Part shown: positions 50,900-64,000 of the stretch, in pieces
How positions within the stretch are numbered: the stretch's first letter is position 1
Layout: each line of letters starts with the position of its first letter
Source of the DNA: Amoebidium appalachense
Taxonomy: Eukaryota > Ichthyosporea
Assembly: GCA_963693365.1 (NCBI GenBank)
Contig: CAVNZM010000002.1
Location: 1,550,001-1,614,000, forward strand
Reading direction: 5' to 3'
Length of the DNA: 64,000 nucleotides
The notes under the pieces: generated by a model
The model's database searches: none
The model's input: the letters and a program-made list of their open reading frames with translations, nothing else
Told to the model about the DNA's origin: nothing
Program-made: the position numbers and the translations under genes

Positions 50900-51644
50900 T
50901 ATGTGTGTTTGTACCTTCTGCATTGTGTCGTCCGTCGTGACTGTGTTCCCCCGGGGAGGAGGAGGGGGGGGAGGGAGAGAGGGGGGGGGGGGGGGGGGGG
51001 GGAGGGCTCTGTTAAAGCAGGGACTTCGAGCCATAGTCTGATGGTTTGTTTCTTCGTTTCTAATACTGCTGTTTTTTCTTGCTCTACCATGGTTGTTTTT
51101 ACACACACACATGCACACGGACCCATTAACCGACCCACACATAGGTGCCGGATCCACATCCGTGCCCCTCCAAGACCCCTCCAGCTACGGCCACGCCCCC
51201 TCACAGTGGGCATACCATCCGGGGGGTCCAGGCTACCCACCGGCCCCACCCGGACCAGCAGGGGAATGGCAGCAACAGGACCCAAGTTTGGTGTCCATGC
51301 GCATGCCCATGCACCCACCACACACCGGCCCACATCCAAACGGCGCCCTACCTGGCCAACCGGTGTATGGAGATCACCCCCCACCGGGCACTTATCCCTA
51401 CATGACCGGATACCAGTATGTGGGGCCGATCCAGCCCGGACAAGTACCCCCGGGGCCTTATCCGGGTATGCCGCCACATGGGGTACCACCCCACGCAGGT
51501 GCATATGTGGGCCCACCACCCCCACCCCCACCCCCACAGCAGATGCCTCAGCCGCTTCCTACAAAAGCAGAGTCACCACAAGGTGACGATGAACCGGATT
51601 TGGATGTGGGAAGTGAGGCTAAGCCAATGGAGACGGCGGCATAG
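46985..51644 (+). CDS. bZIP-like protein with Cys/His-rich middle and Pro-rich C-terminus
   Basis: Five exons: 46985-47763, 48281-48496, 49451-49538, 50332-50395 and 51145-51644; phases agree and give 548 residues with a TAG stop. Around residues 54-98 a basic region (QRRFRDRRAAAW) is followed by a short heptad-like helix (LAIECETLRHENNRLAREI). The QRxFRxR pattern recalls Pap1/Yap-type bZIPs, but the invariant Asn is replaced by Leu and the zipper is short. Residues about 115-255 hold many Cys/His pairs (CSNC, CCGSTRPFYLCMECYC, HRHNHC, CPACKTRG, CPHCPYC, CRTCH) that look zinc-binding but match no finger I know. The C-terminal half is rich in Pro, Met, Gly and Tyr (PMPMPMPIG, PPHTGPHPNG). This suggests a transcription factor; the role is unknown. 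Confidence 0.78.
49637..49762 (+). repeat. Family 1 SINE-like repeat in bZIP-like gene intron 3
   Basis: GAATGACGTGGGCCCCCCTG, AGTATGATCTCCTCTTGTTT, TAGCACTCTGCATTGAGTTG and TTGTACTTCGTA, then CTTTCAACCCC with C-rich DNA and A and CA runs. Confidence 0.8.
50828..50946 (+). repeat. Two short tandem fragments of the family 1 3' end, each ending in C
   Basis: 50828-50868 (TTCTGCATGGTGTTGTCCGT then CGTGACTGTG and a C run) and 50899-50946 (TTCTGCATTGTGTCGTCCGT, CGTGACTGTGTT and C). They look like a fragment and its duplicate separated by the first C run. Confidence 0.65.
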
Positions 51645-51992
51645 CCAATGAAAGTGCGGCGTCATGAGCCTAATATGGAAGGTACAGCTTGTATGGTTGG
51701 GATGAGTGATCTGTGCTGGTGATGGTGTGAGGTAATAGGCATGGCGAAACATTGCGGATGAAAAACGAACTGGCAAAAGTGTTTGTCGTTTCTTTACTCG
51801 AGATAGTGCCACGATTATTATGGTATTTCTTGGATAGCTGTAGGGATGGGATGTTGTTACGAATTTAACCACTAATTGGAAATCTGTTTGAATGAAGTTC
51901 ACGTGTTTCTACATTGCCCCTGCATGCACCGGCAAACTTTTGTTCCGTTGTGTGTACTAGCTGATGCAGGTGTTGGGATGGTTTTTTTTTTT

Positions 51993-52107
<115 letters not shown>

Positions 52108-52870
52108 TGTGTTTGTGTGTGTGGTGGTGGTGGTGGTGGTGGGGGGGGGGGGGGGGGGGGGGGGGGGGGGCTGTTGTAGGTCTGCAGTTACACCCCATCA
52201 TTGCGTATCACAGCTCTGATTGTATATATGGCTTGGCAACCGTAGGTGTGTTTACTTACGGTTTCCATATGTGTCCATATCAGGACTTGCAGGTACATAG
52301 TGAGATATGGCAAAAATATGGTGCTTTTTTTTTTTCTTCTTTTTTTTTTTTTTTATATTATAAAAAAAGAAGAAGAAGTTCTTGTTCCGTTTTTGAAATA
52401 GTAGGCCTAAGTGGGTTTGTTGAAAGGGTGTTTTGTCTGTGTGTAGGGGATGCAAATGGGGGGTTTGGGGGGAGGGGGGGGGGGGGTTTGTTGTAATGGT
52501 GTCGAATTCTGAACACAACAGTGACAGCTATATGGGTAGAACTATACTCGTATTTTGATATGTGGTTTGCAAATGAGCCAAGGCATGTATGCCCCAGGCA
52601 CAGCAACCACTCGGTGTCTTAGGGCTTCAAAAGCTTGAAACAAAAAACAGTGACACCGTTAGACCAACACCCATATCTCATCGTATAACGCTTCCTGGGG
52701 AGGCATGGGGGTTGGTGTTATTTCGTAGCAAACAGGAAAATATCCGAATCCCATCTAGTTCGTCCGAAAAGGTTGAGCCAACGGTTGAGCATTAACAGTC
52801 TAAGCAGTCTGCCACGTTGGGCAAAAAATACCTGAAATTGTGCAGTGCTGCAGGGCATTTCAGCCCTCCC

Positions 52871-52901
<31 letters not shown>

Positions 52902-52958
52902 ACATGTACATATAAATACACTCACGTACATACACACACACACACACACACACACAAT

Positions 52959-53006
<48 letters not shown>

Positions 53007-53193
53007 GCATACACAGGTACCGGTACAGTATCACTAAGTCTTACAGCCCCCCCCCCCCCCCCCCCCTCCCTCCCTCCCGCCCCACGACCGTCCAACATAA
53101 AACACACGAACACTGTGACATGTCAAACAGATAGGCAGGAGAAAGCCTTGGATCGAACTCCGATGATACGATCTGACACACACATATACATAC

Positions 53194-53520
<327 letters not shown>

Positions 53521-53958
53521 GCATGTGCACGCACGCACATACACGTACACATGCACACACAGCGCCCGCAACATCCACGCACACCATGATGGCTAACACA
53601 TCAGTTGAAGTATTGTGTTTGCCACATAATATTAATAGTTCTGCCTTTTGCACATATGTTACTCAGTTTATGCGAAAAAAATTCGCAGTTTTGGAGAATA
53701 ATTCTGCGGAGATGGATTCTGGCAAGCGCAGACCTGTTATAAATGAAGAAAATTCAAGCTGCTCTCGGGTGCAGGAAGTTTAAGCAGTGCGGTCACTGTA
53801 ATACTCTGCTCCAAGCAGAATAATACACTTTTGCAAGTTCTACTTCTATGTACTGAATAATTCTGCTAAAAGGTTGTATCGTTCGGTTCTCGCATTAATA
53901 ATATTACTATATTAATTCTACCAAGTCTTGCTGCTGGCTCAGTCCATTCTCCTGCAGA

Positions 53959-54215
53959 AGGGCCCAACCACATCGGCCGAGTCAACTTGCTTCGAGCAGA
54001 ATTATTCTGCAAAAGGAAGATTTATGCTGCAAAAAACAGGATTAATCTGCAAAATGCAAAATTATTCTGCCAAAAGCAGAATTTTCTGGAAAAAGCAGAA
54101 ATATGCTAAAAGCCGAATTATTCAGCTAAAAGCAGAATTATTATGCTTACGCAGGGTTATTCTGCTTTCGACCTAATAATATCGTGCTTTTTGCAGAATA
54201 ATTCTGCTTTTTGAA
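53959..54215. mobile_element. Second, truncated copy of the foldback transposon
   Basis: The end sequence AGGGCCCAACCACATCGGC followed by GAGTCAACTTGC at 53959-53990 matches the inverted end at 10616-10647. It is followed by about 225 bp of GCAGAATTATTCTGC-type units. No matching right end is found. Similar but more decayed GCAGAATAATTCTGC units lie to the left (53668-53880), so this may be a nested or rearranged copy. Confidence 0.8.
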
Positions 54216-54446
54216 GAACAAACAATCTACACTCGCATACACACCCAACTTGTGACACAGCACACACGCACACACTGCACGCTGCATGTGAGACACCCAA
54301 ACAAATACATGCGGGCACCCACATATACATTCGTTGTCAACACATGGGGCACACAAACACACAACCATACGTAAGCCAGTTCTACACATACGAGCTCCTG
54401 GACCATGATGCACACACACACACACCGTACACATGCGCGCACCCGC

Positions 54447-54510
<64 letters not shown>

Positions 54511-54773
54511 ACACGTACATTCGCTGGTGATGAAAGGCATATCAACTACCAATCCTCTTTATTGCTTAGATTTTTCAGTTGTACATGTTAACATATTATA
54601 TATACACCGCTGGCATGATATCATAAATATATATTAAAAGTTCGAGAGGTTATCTAAGAAAACTTGCATACAGCAGTTGCTTAAAATTTTTGAATCATTA
54701 CAGAAATGGCACAAAATTAGGTCTTCAAGTGCGTACATATTTCGTAAGGCCAACGTTGCGGCTCCATATTAGT

Positions 54774-55874
54774 TCAATTAAACCCAGTAGCCGGAAAACA
54801 CGTGCGGGCAAGTTCTGGGGTGAAGTGGTCAGGCATGGCACGTTCACAACGCCCATACAGCCCCTCTGGCATATCATACACCGTGCCCTGAACGAGTGGG
54901 TTACTCCCCGCACACATGTATGCCGCGCCGGGAGCACCCAGTAATGTGGGCCACACACCACCAGTCTTGCCGTCGGCTGGCACGAGGTTGCTGCAGTTTC
55001 CTTTGTTGCTGTCACACGACGAATCAATAACAAGGTTGTAGTCTTTGTACATGCCCATATTGTTGCGCACATCACCGAGCTCTTTTTGCTCCGTGGCGTT
55101 CAGTGCAAACACCATCTCGCTGATGTAGTTTGCATGGGTCACAACGGCAATGGTGATCGGCTCGCCTGCAGCAACCTTAGCCGCCACTTCCCCGGGTGGC
55201 TGGGTGCTGAGTGTTTGCGCAAGCCACGAGAGGAATGTGTCCCAGGTGCCTGCAAAGCACCGAGGCTGGCCTGTGGTATTTGCCTCCGGCCCAGTGCAGC
55301 TGATGTTTGTCCACTCGTCAACGTAAGTGAAGTTGAAACGGTTTAGGTCGACAGTGCCGTTTGAAGCCGCATTTATGGTGGCTAGCTGGTCTGTTGGTGA
55401 CATGGGGATGTTGTATGGTTCCTGCTTCAGGCGGATGGTTTCATTTGTTCGCCCGCCCATAGTGTAAGAAGACTCAAGTATATAGGGTGCTTGGTACACT
55501 GTATGATTAGGAAACATGTGGTAAGATGTCTCTGTGCAGCGGAGTGCTGAAGATGCAAAAACGACATCGGGCCTTTGGGTCACTTCTTTCGCCCATGCGC
55601 GATGCATCCAACTTGAGGTGGACTGCGAAGTATTAACACCATAGTCGGCGAGAAGAGGATCGCCAACCATAGCCCCCCAGCAGAGGCCTGAATCACGTGC
55701 GGATACGTCCATACACTCGTAAAGGTTCCAATAGAAACATGACATGCCGTGACGGAATATTTGAATGTTCACTTTCAGGTTTTTCAGGGTGTTGAGATTT
55801 GCTTGTTGGGAAGGAATGGCGGCGCCTGAGATAAGCCCGGCAGCGGCCACAAGAGGAAAGGCGTAAGACAGCAT
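54774..55874 (-). CDS. Secreted histidine phosphatase (phosphoglycerate-mutase-like)
   Basis: Intronless, 366 residues. The start MLSYAFPLVAAAGLISGAAI is a typical signal peptide, so the product enters the secretory pathway. The catalytic RHG motif is at residues 41-43 (IFRHGMS), the conserved phosphate-binding Arg is probably Arg112 (SSALRCTET), and the second catalytic His is His247 (VVTHANYISEM). These fit the histidine phosphatase superfamily; the substrate cannot be told. I count nine N-glycosylation sequons, including NTS, NHT, NET, NGT, NFT, NIS, NTT, NAT and NCS, as expected for a secreted protein. The codons are GC-rich and the body contains no microsatellites. Promoter-like TATA and CCAAT elements lie upstream. 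Confidence 0.85.
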   Translation of the reverse strand: MLSYAFPLVAAAGLISGAAIPSQQANLNTLKNLKVNIQIFRHGMSCFYWNLYECMDVSARDSGLCWGAMVGDPLLADYGVNTSQSTSSWMHRAWAKEVTQRPDVVFASSALRCTETSYHMFPNHTVYQAPYILESSYTMGGRTNETIRLKQEPYNIPMSPTDQLATINAASNGTVDLNRFNFTYVDEWTNISCTGPEANTTGQPRCFAGTWDTFLSWLAQTLSTQPPGEVAAKVAAGEPITIAVVTHANYISEMVFALNATEQKELGDVRNNMGMYKDYNLVIDSSCDSNKGNCSNLVPADGKTGGVWPTLLGAPGAAYMCAGSNPLVQGTVYDMPEGLYGRCERAMPDHFTPELARTCFPATGFN

Positions 55875-56711
55875 TTTGGTAAATAAAGTAGAAATTTTGA
55901 AAGTAATTCAGCGATTGTAGGTTATCAGGTCGGTGCCGGACAACACACCCAAAAAAGCGCAAAACTAAGTTGTAATCCGCAACTGAAGACTGACTGAACG
56001 GTCCAGTGGAGGCTGCGCAGTTTTTATACTTGATTGCAGCATTCTGATTCGTGGACTGGTTCCTGTCTTTCCTATTGGCTCGTGTGTTTGAGCTGTTTGA
56101 TTGGCCCTGCTTTCCCGCAGATCTTGATGAGAGCAAAAGACTACTGAACGTGAATAAGCTAATCTTTCCATTGCATTATAGTGTCTCCTAAAAACCACCA
56201 AATGACTGTTCACTTTCACATACGGTAGTTATTAGAAGGGTTTGCTTACCCGATAGGGCAGTGGCCTAGTCCCGCAGCCCCGTTGTTTTGTAGCCATCTG
56301 GATCAACCTACACCGCTACCTGATTGGTCAATGTTTAAAAACATAAAAAGATTCACAACATTCCAAAAGCTGTTCGGGCTGCCAATCGGATTCGACCAAC
56401 TTCCAAGCAAGAAGGAGTCCGGATCCGGCAACGGCAACTTCGAGTTGGAGTACACAGTCCCCTCCTTCGGTTTCTTCAGACGGGTTCCATAGACTGACGA
56501 GGACTTCCTTCACCCAAGGCTTTGCTGTTTCCAATTCACACTTAACCCCCTCGACTCATGATGACCGGTACCACCAACGCACGTGGATGATAATGGTAGC
56601 AATGTTAGCGGCCGTCCTCATGGTTTTTTGGAGCAGCACTACTGTAGTGGGCAGGTGGGTACCTGTGTGTACACCTGTGCCCACTGAACTCGGCTGGGGC
56701 CGGGGGGGAGC

Positions 56712-56751
<40 letters not shown>

Positions 56752-56872
56752 CACCAGGGGCCCCCGGATATCAGTGAAAACGACTCGATAAGAAACAGAT
56801 TGGAGACCCAGAGGGCGTAACTGAGGGGGGATGGTCTTGGGTGGGAAGGGATGGAGGGATGGATGGGGGGGA

Positions 56873-56913
<41 letters not shown>

Positions 56914-57152
56914 CTAATGTAAAGGGCACAGTGTGTAGCCGAACATTCAGTTATAACGCTTTGGGCAATGTGTGTGTAAACCTCTGCATGAGGGTCCCGG
57001 ACTCTCACATCACCGGAGGTTTAGGTGGGCCCTCCCACCCCCCCTCCACCCACCAAAAAAAGAGGAAAAAAAAAAAGAAAAGAAAAGAAACATACGCACG
57101 CACACGCACGGGAGTGCGCACACGCACGCACGCACGCACACACGCACACACA

Positions 57153-57183
<31 letters not shown>

Positions 57184-57881
57184 CAAGGTACACACAAAAG
57201 GAAAAGGCAAGGCGAATCCAACCCATGTGAGTACACACCACCAATTGCAAAAAGACCCATCCCCCCCCCCCCCCCCCCCCCGCCACCCTCTAACCCCCCT
57301 CCCCCCTCTACCCCCCCCCCCTCCCCTTCCCTTTGGCACTTCCCCCCCCCCCCCCCCCCCCCCCTTCACAAAAAAAAGAAGAAAAAAAAAAAAAACTATG
57401 ATAAACAAAATGAATAGGGAACAGGACAAACAACAAGAAGAAAGACAACAGGCAGCAGCAGAAATATGAAAGAATGAAAATAAACGAAAGAAAAAAGACA
57501 AGAACTCCAAATAAAAAGGAAGAAAAAGGATGGCGTACGAGCACGATGTCTGTTGTATGATAGGAGAACCGGCCCACACAGGCTAGGAATAATATCACTA
57601 TCCTTGCATTCATATATGGGTACCCACACCCAGGCCCCCATAGGGGCCTAATATATCTCTCATTCATGCCTCGCACTATTGACATAAACAACTTCTCCTG
57701 GGCCGCACTATATACATAAACACTGCACCAAAAATGCATCAATTTCCAAGTAAGGTCTTATTGCCCCACCAGTCACTAAATTTACACTTTCCAGCTCAAG
57801 ATCCCTCTCTAACTTTTAGAACTCTAAAAAGGCATTTTGGTTGGCTGCTATTTATCAGTAAAAATTACCAGGGACATGCAT
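55875..57881. other. Intergenic region between the phosphatase and the receptor gene
   Basis: 56283-56492 and 56587-56820 hold short open frames without recognised domains. G runs at 56713-56750 and 56877-56913, a CA tract near 57130-57184 and C runs at 57262-57364 fill the middle. 57470-57880 is AT-rich downstream of the receptor stop. Nothing further is supported. Confidence 0.55.
56022..56028 (-). promoter_or_regulatory. Possible TATA box of the histidine phosphatase gene
   Basis: TATAAAA on the minus strand about 150 bp upstream of the ATG at 55874. Inverted CCAAT strings follow further upstream at 56074-56078 and 56100-56104 (CCAAT on the minus strand). Confidence 0.55.
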
Positions 57882-60106
<2,225 letters not shown>

Positions 60107-61102
60107 TAATACCACTATCCTACTGTTATAGCACTACGCTAAAGTGTTAGCGAGGTGACTGTAAAGTGTTCACGAAGTGACTAAGTCTAACGAGAAAACA
60201 CGACGTTGACAGCTTTCAACAGCCTGTTGGGTGATGGAAAACATGGTCCACATTCGCAAGCTACGATTAGCCAATCGTTCAACAGAATATATTCTCGCCA
60301 AACCTTCCTGATAAAGAAAAGGGGGGGCTTTGATGAAATTAAGAATGACAAATCGTTTCGATATCATCTGGCTATGATCAAACAATTTGATAATTGATGA
60401 TATTCGGTTCGATTGTAAGTTGTAACCTTTGTTGGAACCTGCTGTTGCTAGCTAATCTAGCTCTAATCCTCCTATTCTTTCTTTGAGCAAGACGCCGTAG
60501 CAGTTTTCCAAGAAAAAACCTCTATAGAAAACCACTTTAGAGCCACCATTGCTGTTCTCTTATAATTCGCAGGATCGATCTGTCCTACTTAGGTCCAGGA
60601 CTGGACATACTGTAGCTATTATTGAGACGTTGAAGTAAGTTCGGCCGGAAGGTTCGAAGCATGAAGAAAGTTTGAAAGGGAGACATTCCAATGCGTCAGC
60701 CAGGCCGCGGCATGACGCAATACTTGTGTCACCGCTACCGTTTACGTATTTTGTAGTACTCCAGTGCTCGTGTCTCTGAAAAGCCATACACTCTACTCTA
60801 ACAATGCTACGCAGGTAGGCCTTACTGTGTGTAGTGGCAAATGCACACCAAATTATTAGTTCCCTTCTATTGGGAAGCAAACGTCCTCGCGGGGTGCGTC
60901 ACGCGGGCCGCGGGTCGGCGGTCTGTTACCGTTATTTTTTTGCAAACAAGCTAACCAATCAAAAGAGCAGTCATCTCTGGGGCTTTCTATATAAACTTGC
61001 ACATTCGCTAATCAAATTCAGTCGATCAGTCCCTTGTGCACCTATATCCACAGACTACAGTAGCTCCTTCACCCCTTAAGGATCCCTTAAATTTCGAACA
61101 AA
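60107..61102. other. Intergenic region, likely divergent promoter area
   Basis: Free of long microsatellites. It separates the minus-strand receptor gene from the plus-strand Pro/His-rich gene; TATA and CCAAT elements for the latter are at its right end. Confidence 0.6.
60955..60995 (+). promoter_or_regulatory. CCAAT and TATA elements of the Pro/His-rich gene
   Basis: CCAAT at 60955-60959 and TATATAAA at 60988-60995, about 110 bp upstream of the ATG. Spacing and order are those of a classical core promoter. Confidence 0.65.
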
Positions 61103-61642
61103 ATGGCTTTCTATGATCCCTTTGCCCCCCGTGAGGTCGAGGTCATCCGCACCAACCCCTACACCGGCCAAACAACAATCGTCGATGAGCGCCGCGGGCC
61201 CCTTGGCAGCACAACCACAACCGTCACCCAAGTCTCCCCACCCACACCCTATCACCCTGCCCCCTATCCTCCAGCACCGGCACCCTACCCTTCCTACCCA
61301 GCCTACCCATCCACTCCGTATATGCCACCACCTGCACCCGCACCAACCCCTGTCCCCAGCAGCTACCCATACCCACCGTATCCATCACAAACCAACACCA
61401 CCGTAGTGGTTGAAAAACAGCGCAATGCTGCTCCTGCAGCTGCCGCAGTTGCAGCCGTAGCCACTGCCGCTGTGATTGCTGATGTGGAGAGACACCACCA
61501 CCACCACCACCATCACCACCATAATAGGCACGGCCCAGAGGTCGTTGTTGTGGAGCCTAGGCATGGAGTCTTTGGGCCAAGAGCGGATGTCGTGGTGGTT
61601 GACACGCACAGGCATGGCCACCATCACCATCGCAGGTGGTAG
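61103..61642 (+). CDS. Proline/histidine-rich low-complexity protein
   Basis: Intronless, 179 residues. The ATG lies in a good context (AAAATGGC) and follows a TATA promoter. The N-terminal part (MAFYDPFAPREVEVIRTNPY) has no signal peptide. Residues about 45-95 are rich in Pro, Tyr and Ala (PYPPAPAPYPSYPAYPSTPY). An Ala/Val stretch follows (AAAAVAAVATAAVIADVE), then about ten consecutive His, an acidic/valine segment and a second HRHGHHHHRRW end. Codons for Pro and His are mixed, so this is a selected protein rather than a simple repeat. The His tracts could bind metals. Function unknown. Confidence 0.78.
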   Translation: MAFYDPFAPREVEVIRTNPYTGQTTIVDERRGPLGSTTTTVTQVSPPTPYHPAPYPPAPAPYPSYPAYPSTPYMPPPAPAPTPVPSSYPYPPYPSQTNTTVVVEKQRNAAPAAAAVAAVATAAVIADVERHHHHHHHHHHNRHGPEVVVVEPRHGVFGPRADVVVVDTHRHGHHHHRRW

Positions 61643-62075
61643 GCTAAGTTGGTGAAATTGAAATGGTAATTTGAGATACATACGCCGGCGAGCTCATGTG
61701 GCATGATTCTTGCAGGCTCCCAGTACCATAGTCACTGTGTGATGTATCGGCTGCTTGCAAAATTTCCTGTAGTATTACATAATGTACATATTTACATAAC
61801 ATTCCTCTCCATGCATCGATATCATCATGTGGAAGCTGGCGAGATTTGCTATGACTACGTCATTAAAGGAACAAACAATTGCAATTCAAATGAGTGGGGG
61901 GGGGAAATGTTTTATCATTTGAATGGATGCACGTGTTTCTGTTTTACTCTTTGCAAATAATGTCATTGAAAGAAATCAGTCCGATATGTACACCAAGCCC
62001 TCTGCAAGCCCCAGCCCCCCACCCACCACCACCACTCACTCACTCTCTCCGACTCCCTCCCTCCCTCTCTCTCCC

Positions 62076-62149
<74 letters not shown>

Positions 62150-62430
62150 CGAGCTCCTCTATAACTAGACTCCCCCCCCCCCCCCCCCCCCCAAAAAAAG
62201 GAACTTCCTCAAGAAATCGCACACACATACTTTACACACAGACGTACACACAGCATCACAACCCCCCTCCCCCCTCCCCCCTCCCCCCCCCCCCCCCCCC
62301 CAAAAAAAGGGAGGGGGGGTATCAAACAAATCATCACGGTGTTCTACGTATACAGGCATATAGAAGATGGATAAATATTGGAAACGTGCAAACCAGGTCT
62401 TCTACCCCCCCCCCCCCCCTCCCCCTCCCC

Positions 62431-62464
<34 letters not shown>

Positions 62465-63491
62465 ACCCCGGTTCCTTCCGGCCGTATCATTACACGAAGG
62501 TATAATGTCCTACTCGAAGAGTAGCATGCATAGTGGTGCTAGCGTACCGTCAGCGACCTTGGGCCTTAAGCCTGGTGTACGTAGTGTCCGTGGGCCAGAT
62601 ACAATTCCATACAGAACAGTGCACACGTCGATCTCCCACCCAGCGAATTGTAGGCCTATACCAGCTCACACAACACACGTTGAACTTGCCCTATCCCCCC
62701 CCCCCCCCCCCCCCCCCCCTCACATCAGGTGATCGTTTTGCACGCTTTTTATGTCCACACAATTTCGTTTCCACTACTGGAACATGTCAGTAGAGTTGGT
62801 CGGTTTACGAAAACGCTGTTTATTTCATTTCCAGGCTCAGGTGTCCAACAACACCATTAAGTCAGGACGAGGCCCATCCTCGCCAGCTACTCTCTATACC
62901 TACTCCTTATATTGGTCTATTGCTGCTAGTGATGCACACCAAACAACAAAACAAAAAACATTGAAGAGGTATCCATTCAGATTATCACTTGCTATACATT
63001 ATCGGGGTTAAAATGTGCTGCAAGTGGACTGTGAAAGAAACCTTTTGTATACAAAAGTGGCAAGTTATCCTCTAGTTACCAGCACCGTACACAATAGGCA
63101 ATATTGCACTTCAGTGAGTGTCGAATTTGACATATACACTAAAAAGAACCCCCCAGAAAATGATTAGAAAGACCCCCACCCTCGTGGGGGGGGGGAACAA
63201 AACAAAAACAAAGTAAATAAAAAGGAGAATGATGAAAATTTTCATGAAAGAATAAGGCCACCAACAACTCAGGGCTCCAATTACAAAGCGGTGGAGGTTT
63301 ACGCATGATCAAACTACATACTAACTTGCCAGAATACCACCATTATTACAATTAAAAGAACAACAGAGCGAAACAAAAGATTTGCATACCAGTCACCAAA
63401 GCACTTTTGGACACCGTGCGGCATTGATGCATGTATGTATCATACACATGATTTTTAACAAATTAGCACTATCTCTCAAGTTTTAAAGAGC
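61643..63491. other. Downstream region with simple repeats, no supported gene
   Basis: (CT)n at 62075-62146, C runs followed by AAAAAAA at 62172-62199 and 62283-62307, further C runs at 62406-62462 and 62696-62719, then AT-richer DNA. Short frames at 62463-63010 show no domain. Confidence 0.6.
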
Positions 63492-63492
63492 A

Positions 63493-63621
63493 TCACTGGC
63501 TGGCTCTTTCCGCACCTCCCCCTCTCAGCATCCTTGCAATACCAGCACCCCATTCTCCCGCTTTGACCCCCCACTGGCCCATGCCCCAGAAGTGCGCCTC
63601 CTTGAGCTTGGGTGCATTTGC
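63493..63621 (-). CDS. Weak candidate terminal exon
   Basis: After a CACGCAG acceptor, 42 codons and a TGA are open on the minus strand, with WGMGQWGVKAGEWGAGIAR. The plus strand is also open here (STPFSRFDPPLAHAPEV), so strand and reality are unsure. No family recognised. Confidence 0.2.
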   Translation of the reverse strand, partial: ANAPKLKEAHFWGMGQWGVKAGEWGAGIARMLRGGGAERASQ

Positions 63622-63686
63622 CTGCGTGGGTAGAGCTTGGTAGATGAGTAAATGCCATTTGCTTGTGTGGGCGTGTGGGCGTGTGG

Positions 63687-63689
<3 letters not shown>

Positions 63690-63759
<70 letters not shown>

Positions 63760-63774
63760 CGCGTGTATGTGGAC
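63690..63774. repeat. (TG)n followed by (CG)n
   Basis: About 60 bp of TG repeat followed by 14 bp of CG alternation. Confidence 0.93.
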
Positions 63775-63891
63775 GAGCGCGAGCATGCGTGTGTGGTCGG
63801 ATGTGTGTGCCCTGTGTACCCGAACGGGATGATTAGTAAGGGTGTGTGCGTCATGCTGATGTCTTAATGTTGTTGCACTTTTCGGCAAAAG

Positions 63892-63966
63892 GTGAAAGGC
63901 GGGGCGTGCACTTATTCAATGTCCATGTATTGGGACCAAGCCGGCACGTGCAAGTGGCAGCTACAG
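63892..63966 (+). CDS. Weak candidate internal exon at the right edge
   Basis: A 75-bp phase 0/0 segment between an AAAAG acceptor and a CAG/GTGGTG donor reads as 25 residues containing CTYSMSMYWDQAGTCKWQLQ. It looks protein-like, but there is no context to confirm it. Confidence 0.25.
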
Positions 63967-64000
63967 GTGGTGGTGGTGTAATGTGTGTGTGTGTGCATGT

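Noticed and set aside
56283-56492. 69-codon plus-strand frame
   Set aside because: No recognisable domain and no extension by splicing found. It may be a chance frame in low-repeat DNA.

Overview
This is a nuclear genome window from a eukaryote. Protein-coding genes are split by introns with GT-AG borders, and TAA, TAG and TGA all appear as stops, so the genetic code looks standard. Introns and intergenic DNA are saturated with (CA)n/(TG)n microsatellites and homopolymer runs of C or G, up to 60 bases. Coding exons are almost free of them. The gene set (dyskerin, L-2-hydroxyglutarate dehydrogenase, a coiled-coil/FYVE protein, a C2 protein, a seven-transmembrane receptor, a bZIP-like factor) together with long introns suggests a unicellular eukaryote. 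A unicellular holozoan such as an ichthyosporean is my best guess, but this is weak inference. A plant-type (FAE1) 3-ketoacyl-CoA synthase does not fit a typical opisthokont.

Layout. 0.1-6.2 kb: L-2-hydroxyglutarate dehydrogenase, minus strand, seven exons, 3' end off the left edge. 6.2-12.7 kb: mostly non-coding, with a possible small glycine-rich gene, a 57-bp tandem duplication and an intact foldback transposon with a 6-bp target-site duplication. 12.7-20.7 kb: dyskerin, plus strand, twelve exons. 20.7-24.7 kb: pyrimidine-rich DNA and dispersed repeats. 24.7-29.3 kb: FAE1-type 3-ketoacyl-CoA synthase, minus strand, six exons. 29.3-33.5 kb: intergenic, with palindromic repeats and an unresolved candidate gene. 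33.5-34.0 kb: intronless SDHAF2, minus strand. 34.9-41.3 kb: coiled-coil/FYVE gene, plus strand. 43.6-45.0 kb: C2-domain gene, plus strand, with a 210-bp duplication across its splice sites. 47.0-51.6 kb: bZIP-like/Cys-His-rich/Pro-rich gene, plus strand. 54.8-55.9 kb: secreted histidine phosphatase, minus strand, intronless. 57.9-60.1 kb: seven-transmembrane receptor, minus strand. 61.1-61.6 kb: Pro/His-rich protein with a TATA promoter. The right edge holds two weak candidate exons.

The genes are unrelated housekeeping, signalling and membrane genes on both strands, with no operon-like order. L2HGDH and SDHAF2 both bear on mitochondrial metabolism, but nothing here shows they act together. 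The most unusual content is the repeat fraction. I find a tRNA-SINE-like family (about 165 bp, at least eight full or partial copies) and a second unrelated family. Most copies end in, or directly abut, a C run on their own strand, which would be an uncommon 3' tail and could have seeded many of the C/G runs. Exon borders were read by hand from splice signals, reading-frame phase and remembered family patterns; none was checked by alignment or transcript data.
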